From Auanema rhodensis (lineage: Eukaryota > Nematoda > Chromadorea > Rhabditida > Rhabditidae): a DNA stretch of 64,000 bases. Each line of letters starts with the position of its first letter. The first letter of the stretch is position 1. Positions 31,799 to 43,417 of the stretch are shown here, piece by piece. The stretch lies in NCBI GenBank assembly GCA_964057225.1, contig OZ059896.1, forward strand, positions 18,720,501 to 18,784,500, in the 5' to 3' direction. A program made the position numbers and the translations under genes. The notes below the pieces were generated by a model, which saw only the letters and a list, made by a program, of their open reading frames with translations, was not told the origin of the DNA and did no database searches.

Positions 31799-32102
31799 TT
31801 ATTTTTTGTTTTAAAAAAATCATTACCTGATAGTTTACATTTTTTATTCTGTATTATCTCATACAATTGAAAAAAATACTAGCAGTAAAACAAATGCAGT
31901 GTTAATATTCTCGAGAATGTTCCTATTCAGAGTGAGAAAATATCGAAAATTTCCCGAAGGTTTTCTCATAAGGTACTAAAATAAAAGTATTATTTCATAT
32001 TATTATTTTTTCAGACCTAGAATCGATAAAAAAAATTAACTACATTTTAGTGAGTTACTGGGTTGGGTTATACAAATTGTCTAATTAGAATGCGATTTAC
32101 AT

Positions 32103-32175
32103 GGCCTTGTGGTCTAATGGATAAGGCGTCGGACTTCGGATCCGAATGTTGTAGGTTCGAGTCCTGCCAGGGTTG
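32103..32175 (+). tRNA. tRNA-Arg-TCG: tRNA-Arg (anticodon UCG)
   Basis: Unit 86 (32062-32438), class A. Confidence 0.96.
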
Positions 32176-32479
32176 TTATTTTTTGTTTCAAAAAAATCAT
32201 TACCTGATAGTTTACATGTTTTATGCTGTATTATCTCATACAATTGAAAAAAATACTAGCAGTAAAACAAATGCAGTGATGATATTCTCGAGAATGTTCC
32301 TATTCAGAGTGAGAAAATATCAAAAATTTCAAGACGGTTTTCTCATAAGGTACTAAAATAAAAGTATTATTTCATATTATTATTTTTTCAGACCTAGAAT
32401 CGATAAAAAAAATCAACTACATTTTAGTGAGTTACTAGGTTGGGTTATACAAATTGTCTAATTTGAATGCGATTTAAAT

Positions 32480-32552
32480 GGCCTTGTGGCCTAATGGATA
32501 AGGCGTCGGACTTCGGATCCGAAGATTGTAGGTTCGAGTCCTGCCAGGGTCG
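32480..32552 (+). tRNA. tRNA-Arg-TCG: tRNA-Arg (anticodon UCG)
   Basis: Unit 87 (32439-32815), class B. Confidence 0.96.
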
Positions 32553-32856
32553 TTATTTTTTGTTTCAAAACAATCATTACCTGATAGTTTACATGTTTTA
32601 TTCTATATTATCTCATACAATTGAAAAAAATACTAGCAGTAAAACAAATGCAGTGTTAATATTCTCGAGAATGTTCCTATTCAGAGTGAGAAAATATCGA
32701 AAATTTCCCGAAGCTTTTCTCATAAGGTACTAAAATAAAAGTATTATTTCATATTATTATTTTTTCAGACCTAGAATCGATAAAAAAAATTAACTACATT
32801 TTAGTGAGTTACTGGGTTGGGTTATACAAATTGTCTAATTAGAATGCGATTTACAT

Positions 32857-32929
32857 GGCCTTGTGGCCTAATGGATAAGGCGTCGGACTTCGGATCCGAA
32901 GATTTTAGGTTCGAGTCCTGTCAGGGTCG
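32857..32929 (+). tRNA. tRNA-Arg-TCG: tRNA-Arg (anticodon UCG), T-stem mismatch
   Basis: Unit 88 (32816-33193), class C, U49/U65. Confidence 0.88.
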
Positions 32930-33234
32930 TTATTTTTTGTTTTAAAAAAATCATTACCTGATAGTTTACATTTTTTATTCTGTATTATCTCATACAATTG
33001 AAAAAAATACTAGCAGTAAAACAAATGCAGTGATAATATTCTCGAAAATGTTCCTATTCAGAGTGAGAAAGTATCAAAAATTGCCCGAAGGTTTTCTCAT
33101 AAGGTACTAAAAGAAAAGTATTATTTCATATTATTATTTTTTCAGACCTAGAATCGATAAAAAAAAATCAACTACATTTTAGTGAGTTACTAGGTTGGGT
33201 TATACAAATTGCCTAATTTGAATGCGATTTAAAT

Positions 33235-33307
33235 GGCCTTGTGGCCTAATGGATAAGGCGTCGGACTTCGGATCCGAAGATTGTAGGTTCGAGTCCTGCC
33301 AGGGTCG
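33235..33307 (+). tRNA. tRNA-Arg-TCG: tRNA-Arg (anticodon UCG)
   Basis: Unit 89 (33194-33570), class B' with attgcctaatttg head. Confidence 0.96.
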
Positions 33308-33611
33308 TTATTTTTTGTTTCAAAACAATCATTACCTGATAGTTTACATGTTTTATTCTATATTATCTCATACAATTGAAAAAAATACTAGCAGTAAAAC
33401 AAATGCAGTGTTAATATTCTCGAGAATGTTCCTATTCAGAGTGAGAAAATATCGAAAATTTCCCGAAGGTTTTCTCATAAGGTACTAAAATAAAAGTATT
33501 ATTTCATATTATTATTTTTTCAGACCTAGAATCGATAAAAAAAATTAACTACATTTTAGTGAGTTACTGGGTTGGGTTATACAAATTGTCTAATTAGAAT
33601 GCGATTTACAT

Positions 33612-33684
33612 GGCCTTGTGGTCTAATGGATAAGGCGTCGGATTTCGGATCCGAATGTTGTAGGTTCGAGTCCTGCCAGGGTTG
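33612..33684 (+). tRNA. tRNA-Arg-TCG: tRNA-Arg (anticodon UCG), U32 variant
   Basis: Unit 90 (33571-33947), class A with U32, aatcgttacc and ttgtgctg. Confidence 0.94.
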
Positions 33685-33988
33685 TTATTTTTTGTTTCAA
33701 AAAAATCGTTACCTGATAGTTTACATGTTTTGTGCTGTATTATCTCATACAATTGAAAAAAATACTAGCAGTAAAACAAATGCAGTGATGATATTCTCGA
33801 GAATGTTCCTATTCAGAGTGAGAAAATATCAAAAATTTCAAGACGGTTTTCTCATAAGGTACTAAAATAAAAGTATTATTTCATATTATTATTTTTTCAG
33901 ACCTAGAATCGATAAAAAAAATCAACTACATTTTAGTGAGTTACTAGGTTGGGTTATACAAATTGTCTAATTTGAATGCGATTTAAAT

Positions 33989-34061
33989 GGCCTTGTGGCC
34001 TAATGGATAAGGCGTCGGACTTCGGATCCGAAGATTGTAGGTTCGAGTCCTGCCAGGGTCG
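33989..34061 (+). tRNA. tRNA-Arg-TCG: tRNA-Arg (anticodon UCG)
   Basis: Unit 91 (33948-34324), class B with the A-type patch ttgtgctgtatt; duplicate of unit 51. Confidence 0.96.
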
Positions 34062-34365
34062 TTATTTTTTGTTTCAAAACAATCATTACCTGATAGTTTA
34101 CATGTTTTGTGCTGTATTATCTCATACAATTGAAAAAAATACTAGCAGTAAAACAAATGCAGTGTTAATATTCTCGAGAATGTTCCTATTCAGAGTGAGA
34201 AAATATCGAAAATTTCCCGAAGCTTTTCTCATAAGGTACTAAAATAAAAGTATTATTTCATATTATTATTTTTTCAGACCTAGAATCGATAAAAAAAATT
34301 AACTACATTTTAGTGAGTTACTGGGTTGGGTTATACAAATTGTCTAATTAGAATGCGATTTACAT

Positions 34366-34438
34366 GGCCTTGTGGCCTAATGGATAAGGCGTCGGACTTC
34401 GGATCCGAAGATTTTAGGTTCGAGTCCTGTCAGGGTCG
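34366..34438 (+). tRNA. tRNA-Arg-TCG: tRNA-Arg (anticodon UCG), T-stem mismatch
   Basis: Unit 92 (34325-34702), class C, U49/U65. Confidence 0.88.
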
Positions 34439-34743
34439 TTATTTTTTGTTTTAAAAAAATCATTACCTGATAGTTTACATTTTTTATTCTGTATTATCTC
34501 ATACAATTGAAAAAAATACTAGCAGTAAAACAAATGCAGTGATAATATTCTCGAAAATGTTCCTATTCAGAGTGAGAAAGTATCAAAAATTGCCCGAAGG
34601 TTTTCTCATAAGGTACTAAAAGAAAAGTATTATTTCATATTATTATTTTTTCAGACCTAGAATCGATAAAAAAAAATCAACTACATTTTAGTGAGTTACT
34701 AGGTTGGGTTATACAAATTGTCTAATTTGAATGCGATTTAAAT

Positions 34744-34816
34744 GGCCTTGTGGCCTAATGGATAAGGCGTCGGACTTCGGATCCGAAGATTGTAGGTTCG
34801 AGTCCTGCCAGGGTCG
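34744..34816 (+). tRNA. tRNA-Arg-TCG: tRNA-Arg (anticodon UCG)
   Basis: Unit 93 (34703-35079), class B'. Confidence 0.96.
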
Positions 34817-35120
34817 TTATTTTTTGTTTCAAAACAATCATTACCTGATAGTTTACATGTTTTATTCTATATTATCTCATACAATTGAAAAAAATACTAG
34901 CAGTAAAACAAATGCAGTGTTAATATTCTCGAGAATGTTCCTATTCAGAGTGAGAAAATATCGAAAATTTCCCGAAGGTTTTCTCATAAGGTACTAAAAT
35001 AAAAGTATTATTTCATATTATTATTTTTTCAGACCTAGAATCGATAAAAAAAATTAACTACATTTTAGTGAGTTACTGGGTTGGGTTATACAAATTGTCT
35101 AATTAGAATGCGATTTACAT

Positions 35121-35193
35121 GGCCTTGTGGTCTAATGGATAAGGCGTCGGACTTCGGATCCGAATGTTGTAGGTTCGAGTCCTGCCAGGGTTG
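35121..35193 (+). tRNA. tRNA-Arg-TCG: tRNA-Arg (anticodon UCG)
   Basis: Unit 94 (35080-35456), class A; tail mark acattttattgag. Confidence 0.96.
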
Positions 35194-35497
35194 TTATTTT
35201 TTGTTTCAAAAAAATCATTACCTGATAGTTTACATGTTTTATGCTGTATTATCTCATACAATTGAAAAAAATACTAGCAGTAAAACAAATGCAGTGATGA
35301 TATTCTCGAGAATGTTCCTATTCAGAGTGAGAAAATATCAAAAATTTCAAGACGGTTTTCTCATAAGGTACTAAAATAAAAGTATTATTTCATATTATTA
35401 TTTTTTCAGACCTAGAATCGATAAAAAAAATCAACTACATTTTATTGAGTTACTAGGTTGGGTTATACAAATTGTCTAATTTGAATGCGATTTAAAT

Positions 35498-35570
35498 GGC
35501 CTTGTGGCCTAATGGATAAGGCGTCGGACTTCGGATCCGAAGATTGTAGGTTCGAGTCCTGCCAGGGTCG
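35498..35570 (+). tRNA. tRNA-Arg-TCG: tRNA-Arg (anticodon UCG)
   Basis: Unit 95 (35457-35833), class H. Confidence 0.96.
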
Positions 35571-35874
35571 TTATTTTTTGTTTCAAAAAAATCATTACCT
35601 GATAGTTTACATGTTTTATTCTGTATTATCTCATACAATTAAAAAAATACTAGCAGTAAAACAAATGCAGTGATAATATTCTCGAAAATGTTCCTATTCA
35701 GAGTGAGAAAGTATCAAAAATTTCCCGAAGGTTTTCTCATAAGCTACTAAAAGAAAAGTATTATTTCATATTATTATTTTTTCAGACCTAGAATCGATAA
35801 AAAAAAATCAACTACATTTTAGTGAGTTACTAGGTTGGGTTATACAAATTGTCTAATTTGAATGCGATTTAAAT

Positions 35875-35947
35875 GGCCTTGTGGCCTAATGGATAAGGCG
35901 TCGGACTTCGGATCCGAAGATTGTAGGTTCGAGTCCTGCCAGGGTCG
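35875..35947 (+). tRNA. tRNA-Arg-TCG: tRNA-Arg (anticodon UCG)
   Basis: Unit 96 (35834-36210), class B'. Confidence 0.96.
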
Positions 35948-36251
35948 TTATTTTTTGTTTCAAAACAATCATTACCTGATAGTTTACATGTTTTATTCTA
36001 TATTATCTCATACAATTGAAAAAAATACTAGCAGTAAAACAAATGCAGTGTTAATATTCTCGAGAATGTTCCTATTCAGAGTGAGAAAATATCGAAAATT
36101 TCCCGAAGGTTTTCTCATAAGGTACTAAAATAAAAGTATTATTTCATATTATTATTTTTTCAGACCTAGAATCGATAAAAAAAATTAACTACATTTTAGT
36201 GAGTTACTGGGTTGGGTTATACAAATTGTCTAATTAGAATGCGATTTACAT

Positions 36252-36324
36252 GGCCTTGTGGTCTAATGGATAAGGCGTCGGACTTCGGATCCGAATGTTG
36301 TAGGTTCGAGTCCTGCCAGGGTTG
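36252..36324 (+). tRNA. tRNA-Arg-TCG: tRNA-Arg (anticodon UCG)
   Basis: Unit 97 (36211-36587), class A; tail mark acattttattgag. Confidence 0.96.
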
Positions 36325-36628
36325 TTATTTTTTGTTTCAAAAAAATCATTACCTGATAGTTTACATGTTTTATGCTGTATTATCTCATACAATTGAAAAA
36401 AATACTAGCAGTAAAACAAATGCAGTGATGATATTCTCGAGAATGTTCCTATTCAGAGTGAGAAAATATCAAAAATTTCAAGACGGTTTTCTCATAAGGT
36501 ACTAAAATAAAAGTATTATTTCATATTATTATTTTTTCAGACCTAGAATCGATAAAAAAAATCAACTACATTTTATTGAGTTACTAGGTTGGGTTATACA
36601 AATTGTCTAATTTGAATGCGATTTAAAT

Positions 36629-36701
36629 GGCCTTGTGGCCTAATGGATAAGGCGTCGGACTTCGGATCCGAAGATTGTAGGTTCGAGTCCTGCCAGGGTC
36701 G
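36629..36701 (+). tRNA. tRNA-Arg-TCG: tRNA-Arg (anticodon UCG)
   Basis: Unit 98 (36588-36964), class H; duplicate of unit 58 but with normal G18. Confidence 0.96.
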
Positions 36702-37005
36702 TTATTTTTTGTTTCAAAAAAATCATTACCTGATAGTTTACATGTTTTATTCTGTATTATCTCATACAATTAAAAAAATACTAGCAGTAAAACAAATGCA
36801 GTGATAATATTCTCGAAAATGTTCCTATTCAGAGTGAGAAAGTATCAAAAATTTCCCGAAGGTTTTCTCATAAGCTACTAAAAGAAAAGTATTATTTCAT
36901 ATTATTATTTTTTCAGACCTAGAATCGATAAAAAAAAATCAACTACATTTTAGTGAGTTACTGGGTTGGGGTATACAAATTGTCTAATTTGAATGCGATT
37001 TAAAT

Positions 37006-37078
37006 GGCCTTGTGGCCTAATGGATAAGGCGTCGGACTTCGGATCCGAAGATTGTAGGTTCGAGTCCTGCCAGGGTCG
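37006..37078 (+). tRNA. tRNA-Arg-TCG: tRNA-Arg (anticodon UCG)
   Basis: Unit 99 (36965-37341), class G' with ggggtata head. Confidence 0.96.
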
Positions 37079-37382
37079 TTATTTTTTGTTTTAAAAAAAT
37101 CATTACCTGATAGTTTACATTTTTTATTCTGTATTATCTCATACAATTGAAAAAAATACTAGCAGTAAAACAAATGCAGTGATAATATTCTCGAAAATGT
37201 TCCTATTCAGAGTGAGAAAGTATCAAAAATTGCCCGAAGGTTTTCTCATAAGGTACTAAAATAAAAGTATTATTTCATATTATTATTTTTTCAGACCTAG
37301 AATCGATAAAAAAAATTAACTACATTTTAGTGAGTTACTGGGTTGGGTTATACAAATTGTCTAATTAGAATGCGATTTACAT

Positions 37383-37455
37383 GGCCTTGTGGTCTAATGG
37401 ATAAGGCGTCGGACTTCGGATCCGAATGTTGTAGGTTCGAGTCCTGCCAGGGTTG
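37383..37455 (+). tRNA. tRNA-Arg-TCG: tRNA-Arg (anticodon UCG)
   Basis: Unit 100 (37342-37718), class A; catgctttatgctg and attgagaaaaat. Confidence 0.96.
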
Positions 37456-37759
37456 TTATTTTTTGTTTCAAAAAAATCATTACCTGATAGTTTACATGCT
37501 TTATGCTGTATTATCTCATACAATTGAGAAAAATACTAGCAGTAAAACAAATGCAGTGATGATATTCTCGAGAATGTTCCTATTCAGAGTGAGAAAATAT
37601 CAAAAATTTCAAGACGGTTTTCTCATAAGGTACTAAAATAAAAGTATTATTTCATATTATTATTTTTTCAGACCTAGAATCGATAAAAAAAATCAACTAC
37701 ATTTTAGTGAGTTACTAGGTTGGGTTATACAAATTGTCTAATTTGAATGCGATTTAAAT

Positions 37760-37832
37760 GGCCTTGTGGCCTAATGGATAAGGCGTCGGACTTCGGATCC
37801 GAAGATTGTAGGTTCGAGTCCTGCCAGGGTCG
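37760..37832 (+). tRNA. tRNA-Arg-TCG: tRNA-Arg (anticodon UCG)
   Basis: Unit 101 (37719-38095), class B. Confidence 0.96.
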
Positions 37833-38136
37833 TTATTTTTTGTTTCAAAACAATCATTACCTGATAGTTTACATGTTTTATTCTATATTATCTCATACAA
37901 TTGAAAAAAATACTAGCAGTAAAACAAATGCAGTGTTAATATTCTCGAGAATGTTCCTATTCAGAGTGAGAAAATATCGAAAATTTCCCGAAGCTTTTCT
38001 CATAAGGTACTAAAATAAAAGTATTATTTCATATTATTATTTTTTCAGACCTAGAATCGATAAAAAAAATTAACTACATTTTAGTGAGTTACTGGGTTGG
38101 GTTATACAAATTGTCTAATTAGAATGCGATTTAGAT

Positions 38137-38209
38137 GGCCTTGTGGTCTAATGGATAAGGCGTCGGACTTCGGATCCGAAGATTTTAGGTTCGAGTCCTG
38201 TCAGGGTCG
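38137..38209 (+). tRNA. tRNA-Arg-TCG: tRNA-Arg (anticodon UCG), T-stem mismatch
   Basis: Unit 102 (38096-38472), class D, U49/U65. Confidence 0.87.
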
Positions 38210-38513
38210 TTATTTTTTGTTTTAAAAAAATCATTACCTGATAGTTTACATTTTTTATTCTGTATTATCTCATACAATTGAAAAAAATACTAGCAGTAAA
38301 ACAAATGCAGTGTTAATATTCTCGAGAATGTTCCTATTCAGAGTGAGAAAATATCGAAAATTTCCCGAAGGTTTTCTCATAAGGTACTAAAATAAAAGTA
38401 TTATTTCATATTATTATTTTTTCAGACCTAGAATCGATAAAAAAAATTAACTACATTTTAGTGAGTTACTGGGTTGGGTTATACAAATTGTCTAATTAGA
38501 ATGCGATTTACAT

Positions 38514-38586
38514 GGCCTTGTGGTCTAATGGATAAGGCGTCGGACTTCGGATCCGAATGTTGTAGGTTCGAGTCCTGCCAGGGTTG
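38514..38586 (+). tRNA. tRNA-Arg-TCG: tRNA-Arg (anticodon UCG)
   Basis: Unit 103 (38473-38849), class A with B-type tail, like unit 63; last unit of the duplicated segment. Confidence 0.96.
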
Positions 38587-38890
38587 TTATTTTTTGTTTC
38601 AAAAAAATCATTACCTGATAGTTTACATGTTTTATGCTGTATTATCTCATACAATTGAAAAAAATACTAGCAGTAAAACAAATGCAGTGATGATATTCTC
38701 GAGAATGTTCCTATTCAGAGTGAGAAAATATCAAAAATTTCAAGACGGTTTTCTCATAAGGTACTAAAATAAAAGTATTATTTCATATTATTATTTTTTC
38801 AGACCTAGAATCGATAAAAAAAATTAACTACATTTTAGTGAGTTACTGGGTTGGGTTATACAAATTGTCTAATTAGAATGCGATTTACAT

Positions 38891-38963
38891 GGCCTTGTGG
38901 CCTAATGGATAAGGCGTCGGACTTCGGATCCGAAGATTTTAGGTTCGAGTCCTGTCAGGGTCG
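38891..38963 (+). tRNA. tRNA-Arg-TCG: tRNA-Arg (anticodon UCG), T-stem mismatch
   Basis: Unit 104 (38850-39227), class C, U49/U65. Confidence 0.88.
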
Positions 38964-39268
38964 TTATTTTTTGTTTTAAAAAAATCATTACCTGATAGTT
39001 TACATTTTTTATTCTGTATTATCTCATACAATTGAAAAAAATACTAGCAGTAAAACAAATGCAGTGATAATATTCTCGAAAATGTTCCTATTCAGAGTGA
39101 GAAAGTATCAAAAATTGCCCGAAGGTTTTCTCATAAGGTACTAAAAGAAAAGTATTATTTCATATTATTATTTTTTCAGACCTAGAATCGATAAAAAAAA
39201 ATCAACTACATTTTAGTGAGTTACTAGGTTGGGTTATACAAATTGCCTAATTTGAATGCGATTTAAAT

Positions 39269-39341
39269 GGCCTTGTGGCCTAATGGATAAGGCGTCGGAC
39301 TTCGGATCCGAAGATTGTAGGTTCGAGTCCTGCCAGGGTCG
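39269..39341 (+). tRNA. tRNA-Arg-TCG: tRNA-Arg (anticodon UCG)
   Basis: Unit 105 (39228-39604), B'-type head and tRNA joined to an A-type end (caagacgg, tcaac/ctagg); a crossover hybrid. Confidence 0.96.
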
Positions 39342-39645
39342 TTATTTTTTGTTTCAAAACAATCATTACCTGATAGTTTACATGTTTTATTCTATATTAT
39401 CTCATACAATTGAAAAAAATACTAGCAGTAAAACAAATGCAGTGTTAATATTCTCGAGAATGTTCCTATTCAGAGTGAGAAAATATCAAAAATTTCAAGA
39501 CGGTTTTCTCATAAGGTACTAAAATAAAAGTATTATTTCATATTATTATTTTTTCAGACCTAGAATCGATAAAAAAAATCAACTACATTTTAGTGAGTTA
39601 CTAGGTTGGGTTATACAAATTGTCTAATTTGAATGCGATTTAAAT

Positions 39646-39718
39646 GGCCTTGTGGCCTAATGGATAAGGCGTCGGACTTCGGATCCGAAGATTGTAGGTT
39701 CGAGTCCTGCCAGGGTCG
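39646..39718 (+). tRNA. tRNA-Arg-TCG: tRNA-Arg (anticodon UCG)
   Basis: Unit 106 (39605-39981), class B. Confidence 0.96.
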
Positions 39719-40022
39719 TTATTTTTTGTTTCAAAACAATCATTACCTGATAGTTTACATGTTTTATTCTATATTATCTCATACAATTGAAAAAAATACT
39801 AGCAGTAAAACAAATGCAGTGTTAATATTCTCGAGAATGTTCCTATTCAGAGTGAGAAAATATCGAAAATTTCCCGAAGCTTTTCTCATAAGGTACTAAA
39901 ATAAAAGTATTATTTCATATTATTATTTTTTCAGACCTAGAATCGATAAAAAAAATTAACTACATTTTAGTGAGTTACTGGGTTGGGTTATACAAATTGT
40001 CTAATTAGAATGCGATTTACAT

Positions 40023-40095
40023 GGCCTTGTGGCCTAATGGATAAGGCGTCGGACTTCGGATCCGAAGATTTTAGGTTCGAGTCCTGTCAGGGTCG
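40023..40095 (+). tRNA. tRNA-Arg-TCG: tRNA-Arg (anticodon UCG), T-stem mismatch
   Basis: Unit 107 (39982-40359), class C, U49/U65. Confidence 0.88.
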
Positions 40096-40400
40096 TTATT
40101 TTTTGTTTTAAAAAAATCATTACCTGATAGTTTACATTTTTTATTCTGTATTATCTCATACAATTGAAAAAAATACTAGCAGTAAAACAAATGCAGTGAT
40201 AATATTCTCGAAAATGTTCCTATTCAGAGTGAGAAAGTATCAAAAATTGCCCGAAGGTTTTCTCATAAGGTACTAAAAGAAAAGTATTATTTCATATTAT
40301 TATTTTTTCAGACCTAGAATCGATAAAAAAAAATCAACTACATTTTAGTGAGTTACTAGGTTGGGTTATACAAATTGTCTAATTTGAATGCGATTTAAAT

Positions 40401-40473
40401 GGCCTTGTGGCCTAATGGATAAGGCGTCGGACTTCGGATCCGAAGATTGTAGGTTCGAGTCCTGCCAGGGTCG
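40401..40473 (+). tRNA. tRNA-Arg-TCG: tRNA-Arg (anticodon UCG)
   Basis: Unit 108 (40360-40736), class B' with the rare spacer mark gtgttattattc, shared only with the units at 44509 and 45641. Confidence 0.96.
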
Positions 40474-40777
40474 TTATTTTTTGTTTCAAAACAATCATTA
40501 CCTGATAGTTTACATGTTTTATTCTATATTATCTCATACAATTGAAAAAAATACTAGCAGTAAAACAAATGCAGTGTTATTATTCTCGAGAATGTTCCTA
40601 TTCAGAGTGAGAAAATATCGAAAATTTCCCGAAGGTTTTCTCATAAGGTACTAAAATAAAAGTATTATTTCATATTATTATTTTTTCAGACCTAGAATCG
40701 ATAAAAAAAATTAACTACATTTTAGTGAGTTACTGGGTTGGGTTATACAAATTGTCTAATTAGAATGCGATTTACAT

Positions 40778-40850
40778 GGCCTTGTGGTCTAATGGATAAG
40801 GCGTCGGACTTCGGATCCGAATGTTGTAGGTTCGAGTCCTGCCAGGGTTG
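40778..40850 (+). tRNA. tRNA-Arg-TCG: tRNA-Arg (anticodon UCG)
   Basis: Unit 109 (40737-41113), class A. Confidence 0.96.
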
Positions 40851-41154
40851 TTATTTTTTGTTTCAAAAAAATCATTACCTGATAGTTTACATGTTTTATG
40901 CTGTATTATCTCATACAATTGAAAAAAATACTAGCAGTAAAACAAATGCAGTGATGATATTCTCGAGAATGTTCCTATTCAGAGTGAGAAAATATCAAAA
41001 ATTTCAAGACGGTTTTCTCATAAGGTACTAAAATAAAAGTATTATTTCATATTATTATTTTTTCAGACCTAGAATCGATAAAAAAAATCAACTACATTTT
41101 AGTGAGTTACTAGGTTGGGTTATACAAATTGTCTAATTTGAATGCGATTTAAAT

Positions 41155-41227
41155 GGCCTTGTGGCCTAATGGATAAGGCGTCGGACTTCGGATCCGAAGA
41201 TTGTAGGTTCGAGTCCTGCCAGGGTCG
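41155..41227 (+). tRNA. tRNA-Arg-TCG: tRNA-Arg (anticodon UCG)
   Basis: Unit 110 (41114-41490), B-type head and tRNA joined to an A-type end; hybrid consistent with gain of one unit. Confidence 0.96.
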
Positions 41228-41531
41228 TTATTTTTTGTTTCAAAACAATCATTACCTGATAGTTTACATGTTTTATTCTATATTATCTCATACAATTGAA
41301 AAAAATACTAGCAGTAAAACAAATGCAGTGTTAATATTCTCGAGAATGTTCCTATTCAGAGTGAGAAAATATCAAAAATTTCAAGACGGTTTTCTCATAA
41401 GGTACTAAAATAAAAGTATTATTTCATATTATTATTTTTTCAGACCTAGAATCGATAAAAAAAATCAACTACATTTTAGTGAGTTACTAGGTTGGGTTAT
41501 ACAAATTGTCTAATTTGAATGCGATTTAAAT

Positions 41532-41604
41532 GGCCTTGTGGCCTAATGGATAAGGCGTCGGACTTCGGATCCGAAGATTGTAGGTTCGAGTCCTGCCAGG
41601 GTCG
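41532..41604 (+). tRNA. tRNA-Arg-TCG: tRNA-Arg (anticodon UCG)
   Basis: Unit 111 (41491-41867), class B. Confidence 0.96.
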
Positions 41605-41908
41605 TTATTTTTTGTTTCAAAACAATCATTACCTGATAGTTTACATGTTTTATTCTATATTATCTCATACAATTGAAAAAAATACTAGCAGTAAAACAAA
41701 TGCAGTGTTAATATTCTCGAGAATGTTCCTATTCAGAGTGAGAAAATATCGAAAATTTCCCGAAGCTTTTCTCATAAGGTACTAAAATAAAAGTATTATT
41801 TCATATTATTATTTTTTCAGACCTAGAATCGATAAAAAAAATTAACTACATTTTAGTGAGTTACTGGGTTGGGTTATACAAATTGTCTAATTAGAATGCG
41901 ATTTAGAT

Positions 41909-41981
41909 GGCCTTGTGGTCTAATGGATAAGGCGTCGGACTTCGGATCCGAAGATTTTAGGTTCGAGTCCTGTCAGGGTCG
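41909..41981 (+). tRNA. tRNA-Arg-TCG: tRNA-Arg (anticodon UCG), T-stem mismatch
   Basis: Unit 112 (41868-42244), class D, U49/U65. Confidence 0.87.
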
Positions 41982-42285
41982 TTATTTTTTGTTTTAAAAA
42001 AATCATTACCTGATAGTTTACATTTTTTATTCTGTATTATCTCATACAATTGAAAAAAATACTAGCAGTAAAACAAATGCAGTGTTAATATTCTCGAGAA
42101 TGTTCCTATTCAGAGTGAGAAAATATCGAAAATTTCCCGAAGGTTTTCTCATAAGGTACTAAAATAAAAGTATTATTTCATATTATTATTTTTTCAGACC
42201 TAGAATCGATAAAAAAAATTAACTACATTTTAGTGAGTTACTGGGTTGGGTTATACAAATTGTCTAATTAGAATGCGATTTACAT

Positions 42286-42358
42286 GGCCTTGTGGTCTAA
42301 TGGATAAGGCGTCGGACTTCGGATCCGAATGTTGTAGGTTCGAGTCCTGCCAGGGTTG
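42286..42358 (+). tRNA. tRNA-Arg-TCG: tRNA-Arg (anticodon UCG)
   Basis: Unit 113 (42245-42621), class A with B-type tail, followed by C. Confidence 0.96.
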
Positions 42359-42662
42359 TTATTTTTTGTTTCAAAAAAATCATTACCTGATAGTTTACAT
42401 GTTTTATGCTGTATTATCTCATACAATTGAAAAAAATACTAGCAGTAAAACAAATGCAGTGATGATATTCTCGAGAATGTTCCTATTCAGAGTGAGAAAA
42501 TATCAAAAATTTCAAGACGGTTTTCTCATAAGGTACTAAAATAAAAGTATTATTTCATATTATTATTTTTTCAGACCTAGAATCGATAAAAAAAATTAAC
42601 TACATTTTAGTGAGTTACTGGGTTGGGTTATACAAATTGTCTAATTAGAATGCGATTTACAT

Positions 42663-42735
42663 GGCCTTGTGGCCTAATGGATAAGGCGTCGGACTTCGGA
42701 TCCGAAGATTTTAGGTTCGAGTCCTGTCAGGGTCG
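42663..42735 (+). tRNA. tRNA-Arg-TCG: tRNA-Arg (anticodon UCG), T-stem mismatch
   Basis: Unit 114 (42622-42999), class C, U49/U65. Confidence 0.88.
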
Positions 42736-43040
42736 TTATTTTTTGTTTTAAAAAAATCATTACCTGATAGTTTACATTTTTTATTCTGTATTATCTCATA
42801 CAATTGAAAAAAATACTAGCAGTAAAACAAATGCAGTGATAATATTCTCGAAAATGTTCCTATTCAGAGTGAGAAAGTATCAAAAATTGCCCGAAGGTTT
42901 TCTCATAAGGTACTAAAAGAAAAGTATTATTTCATATTATTATTTTTTCAGACCTAGAATCGATAAAAAAAAATCAACTACATTTTAGTGAGTTACTAGG
43001 TTGGGTTATACAAATTGCCTAATTTGAATGCGATTTAAAT

Positions 43041-43113
43041 GGCCTTGTGGCCTAATGGATAAGGCGTCGGACTTCGGATCCGAAGATTGTAGGTTCGAGT
43101 CCTGCCAGGGTCG
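43041..43113 (+). tRNA. tRNA-Arg-TCG: tRNA-Arg (anticodon UCG)
   Basis: Unit 115 (43000-43376), class B' with attgcctaatttg head. Confidence 0.96.
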
Positions 43114-43417
43114 TTATTTTTTGTTTCAAAACAATCATTACCTGATAGTTTACATGTTTTATTCTATATTATCTCATACAATTGAAAAAAATACTAGCAG
43201 TAAAACAAATGCAGTGTTAATATTCTCGAGAATGTTCCTATTCAGAGTGAGAAAATATCGAAAATTTCCCGAAGGTTTTCTCATAAGGTACTAAAATAAA
43301 AGTATTATTTCATATTATTATTTTTTCAGACCTAGAATCGATAAAAAAAATTAACTACATTTTAGTGAGTTACTGGGTTGGGTTATACAAATTGTCTAAT
43401 TAGAATGCGATTTACAT

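Larger units (their letters stand above)
27913..38849 (+). repeat. About 10.9 kb duplicated segment, copy 2 (29 units)
   Basis: Second copy of 12449-23762, lacking exactly one unit: the G unit at 30931 is followed directly by B at 31308, where copy 1 has an A unit between them. The U18 change seen in the tRNA at 21542 is absent from the matching tRNA at 36629, so it arose after the duplication or was removed from copy 2. Confidence 0.85.
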
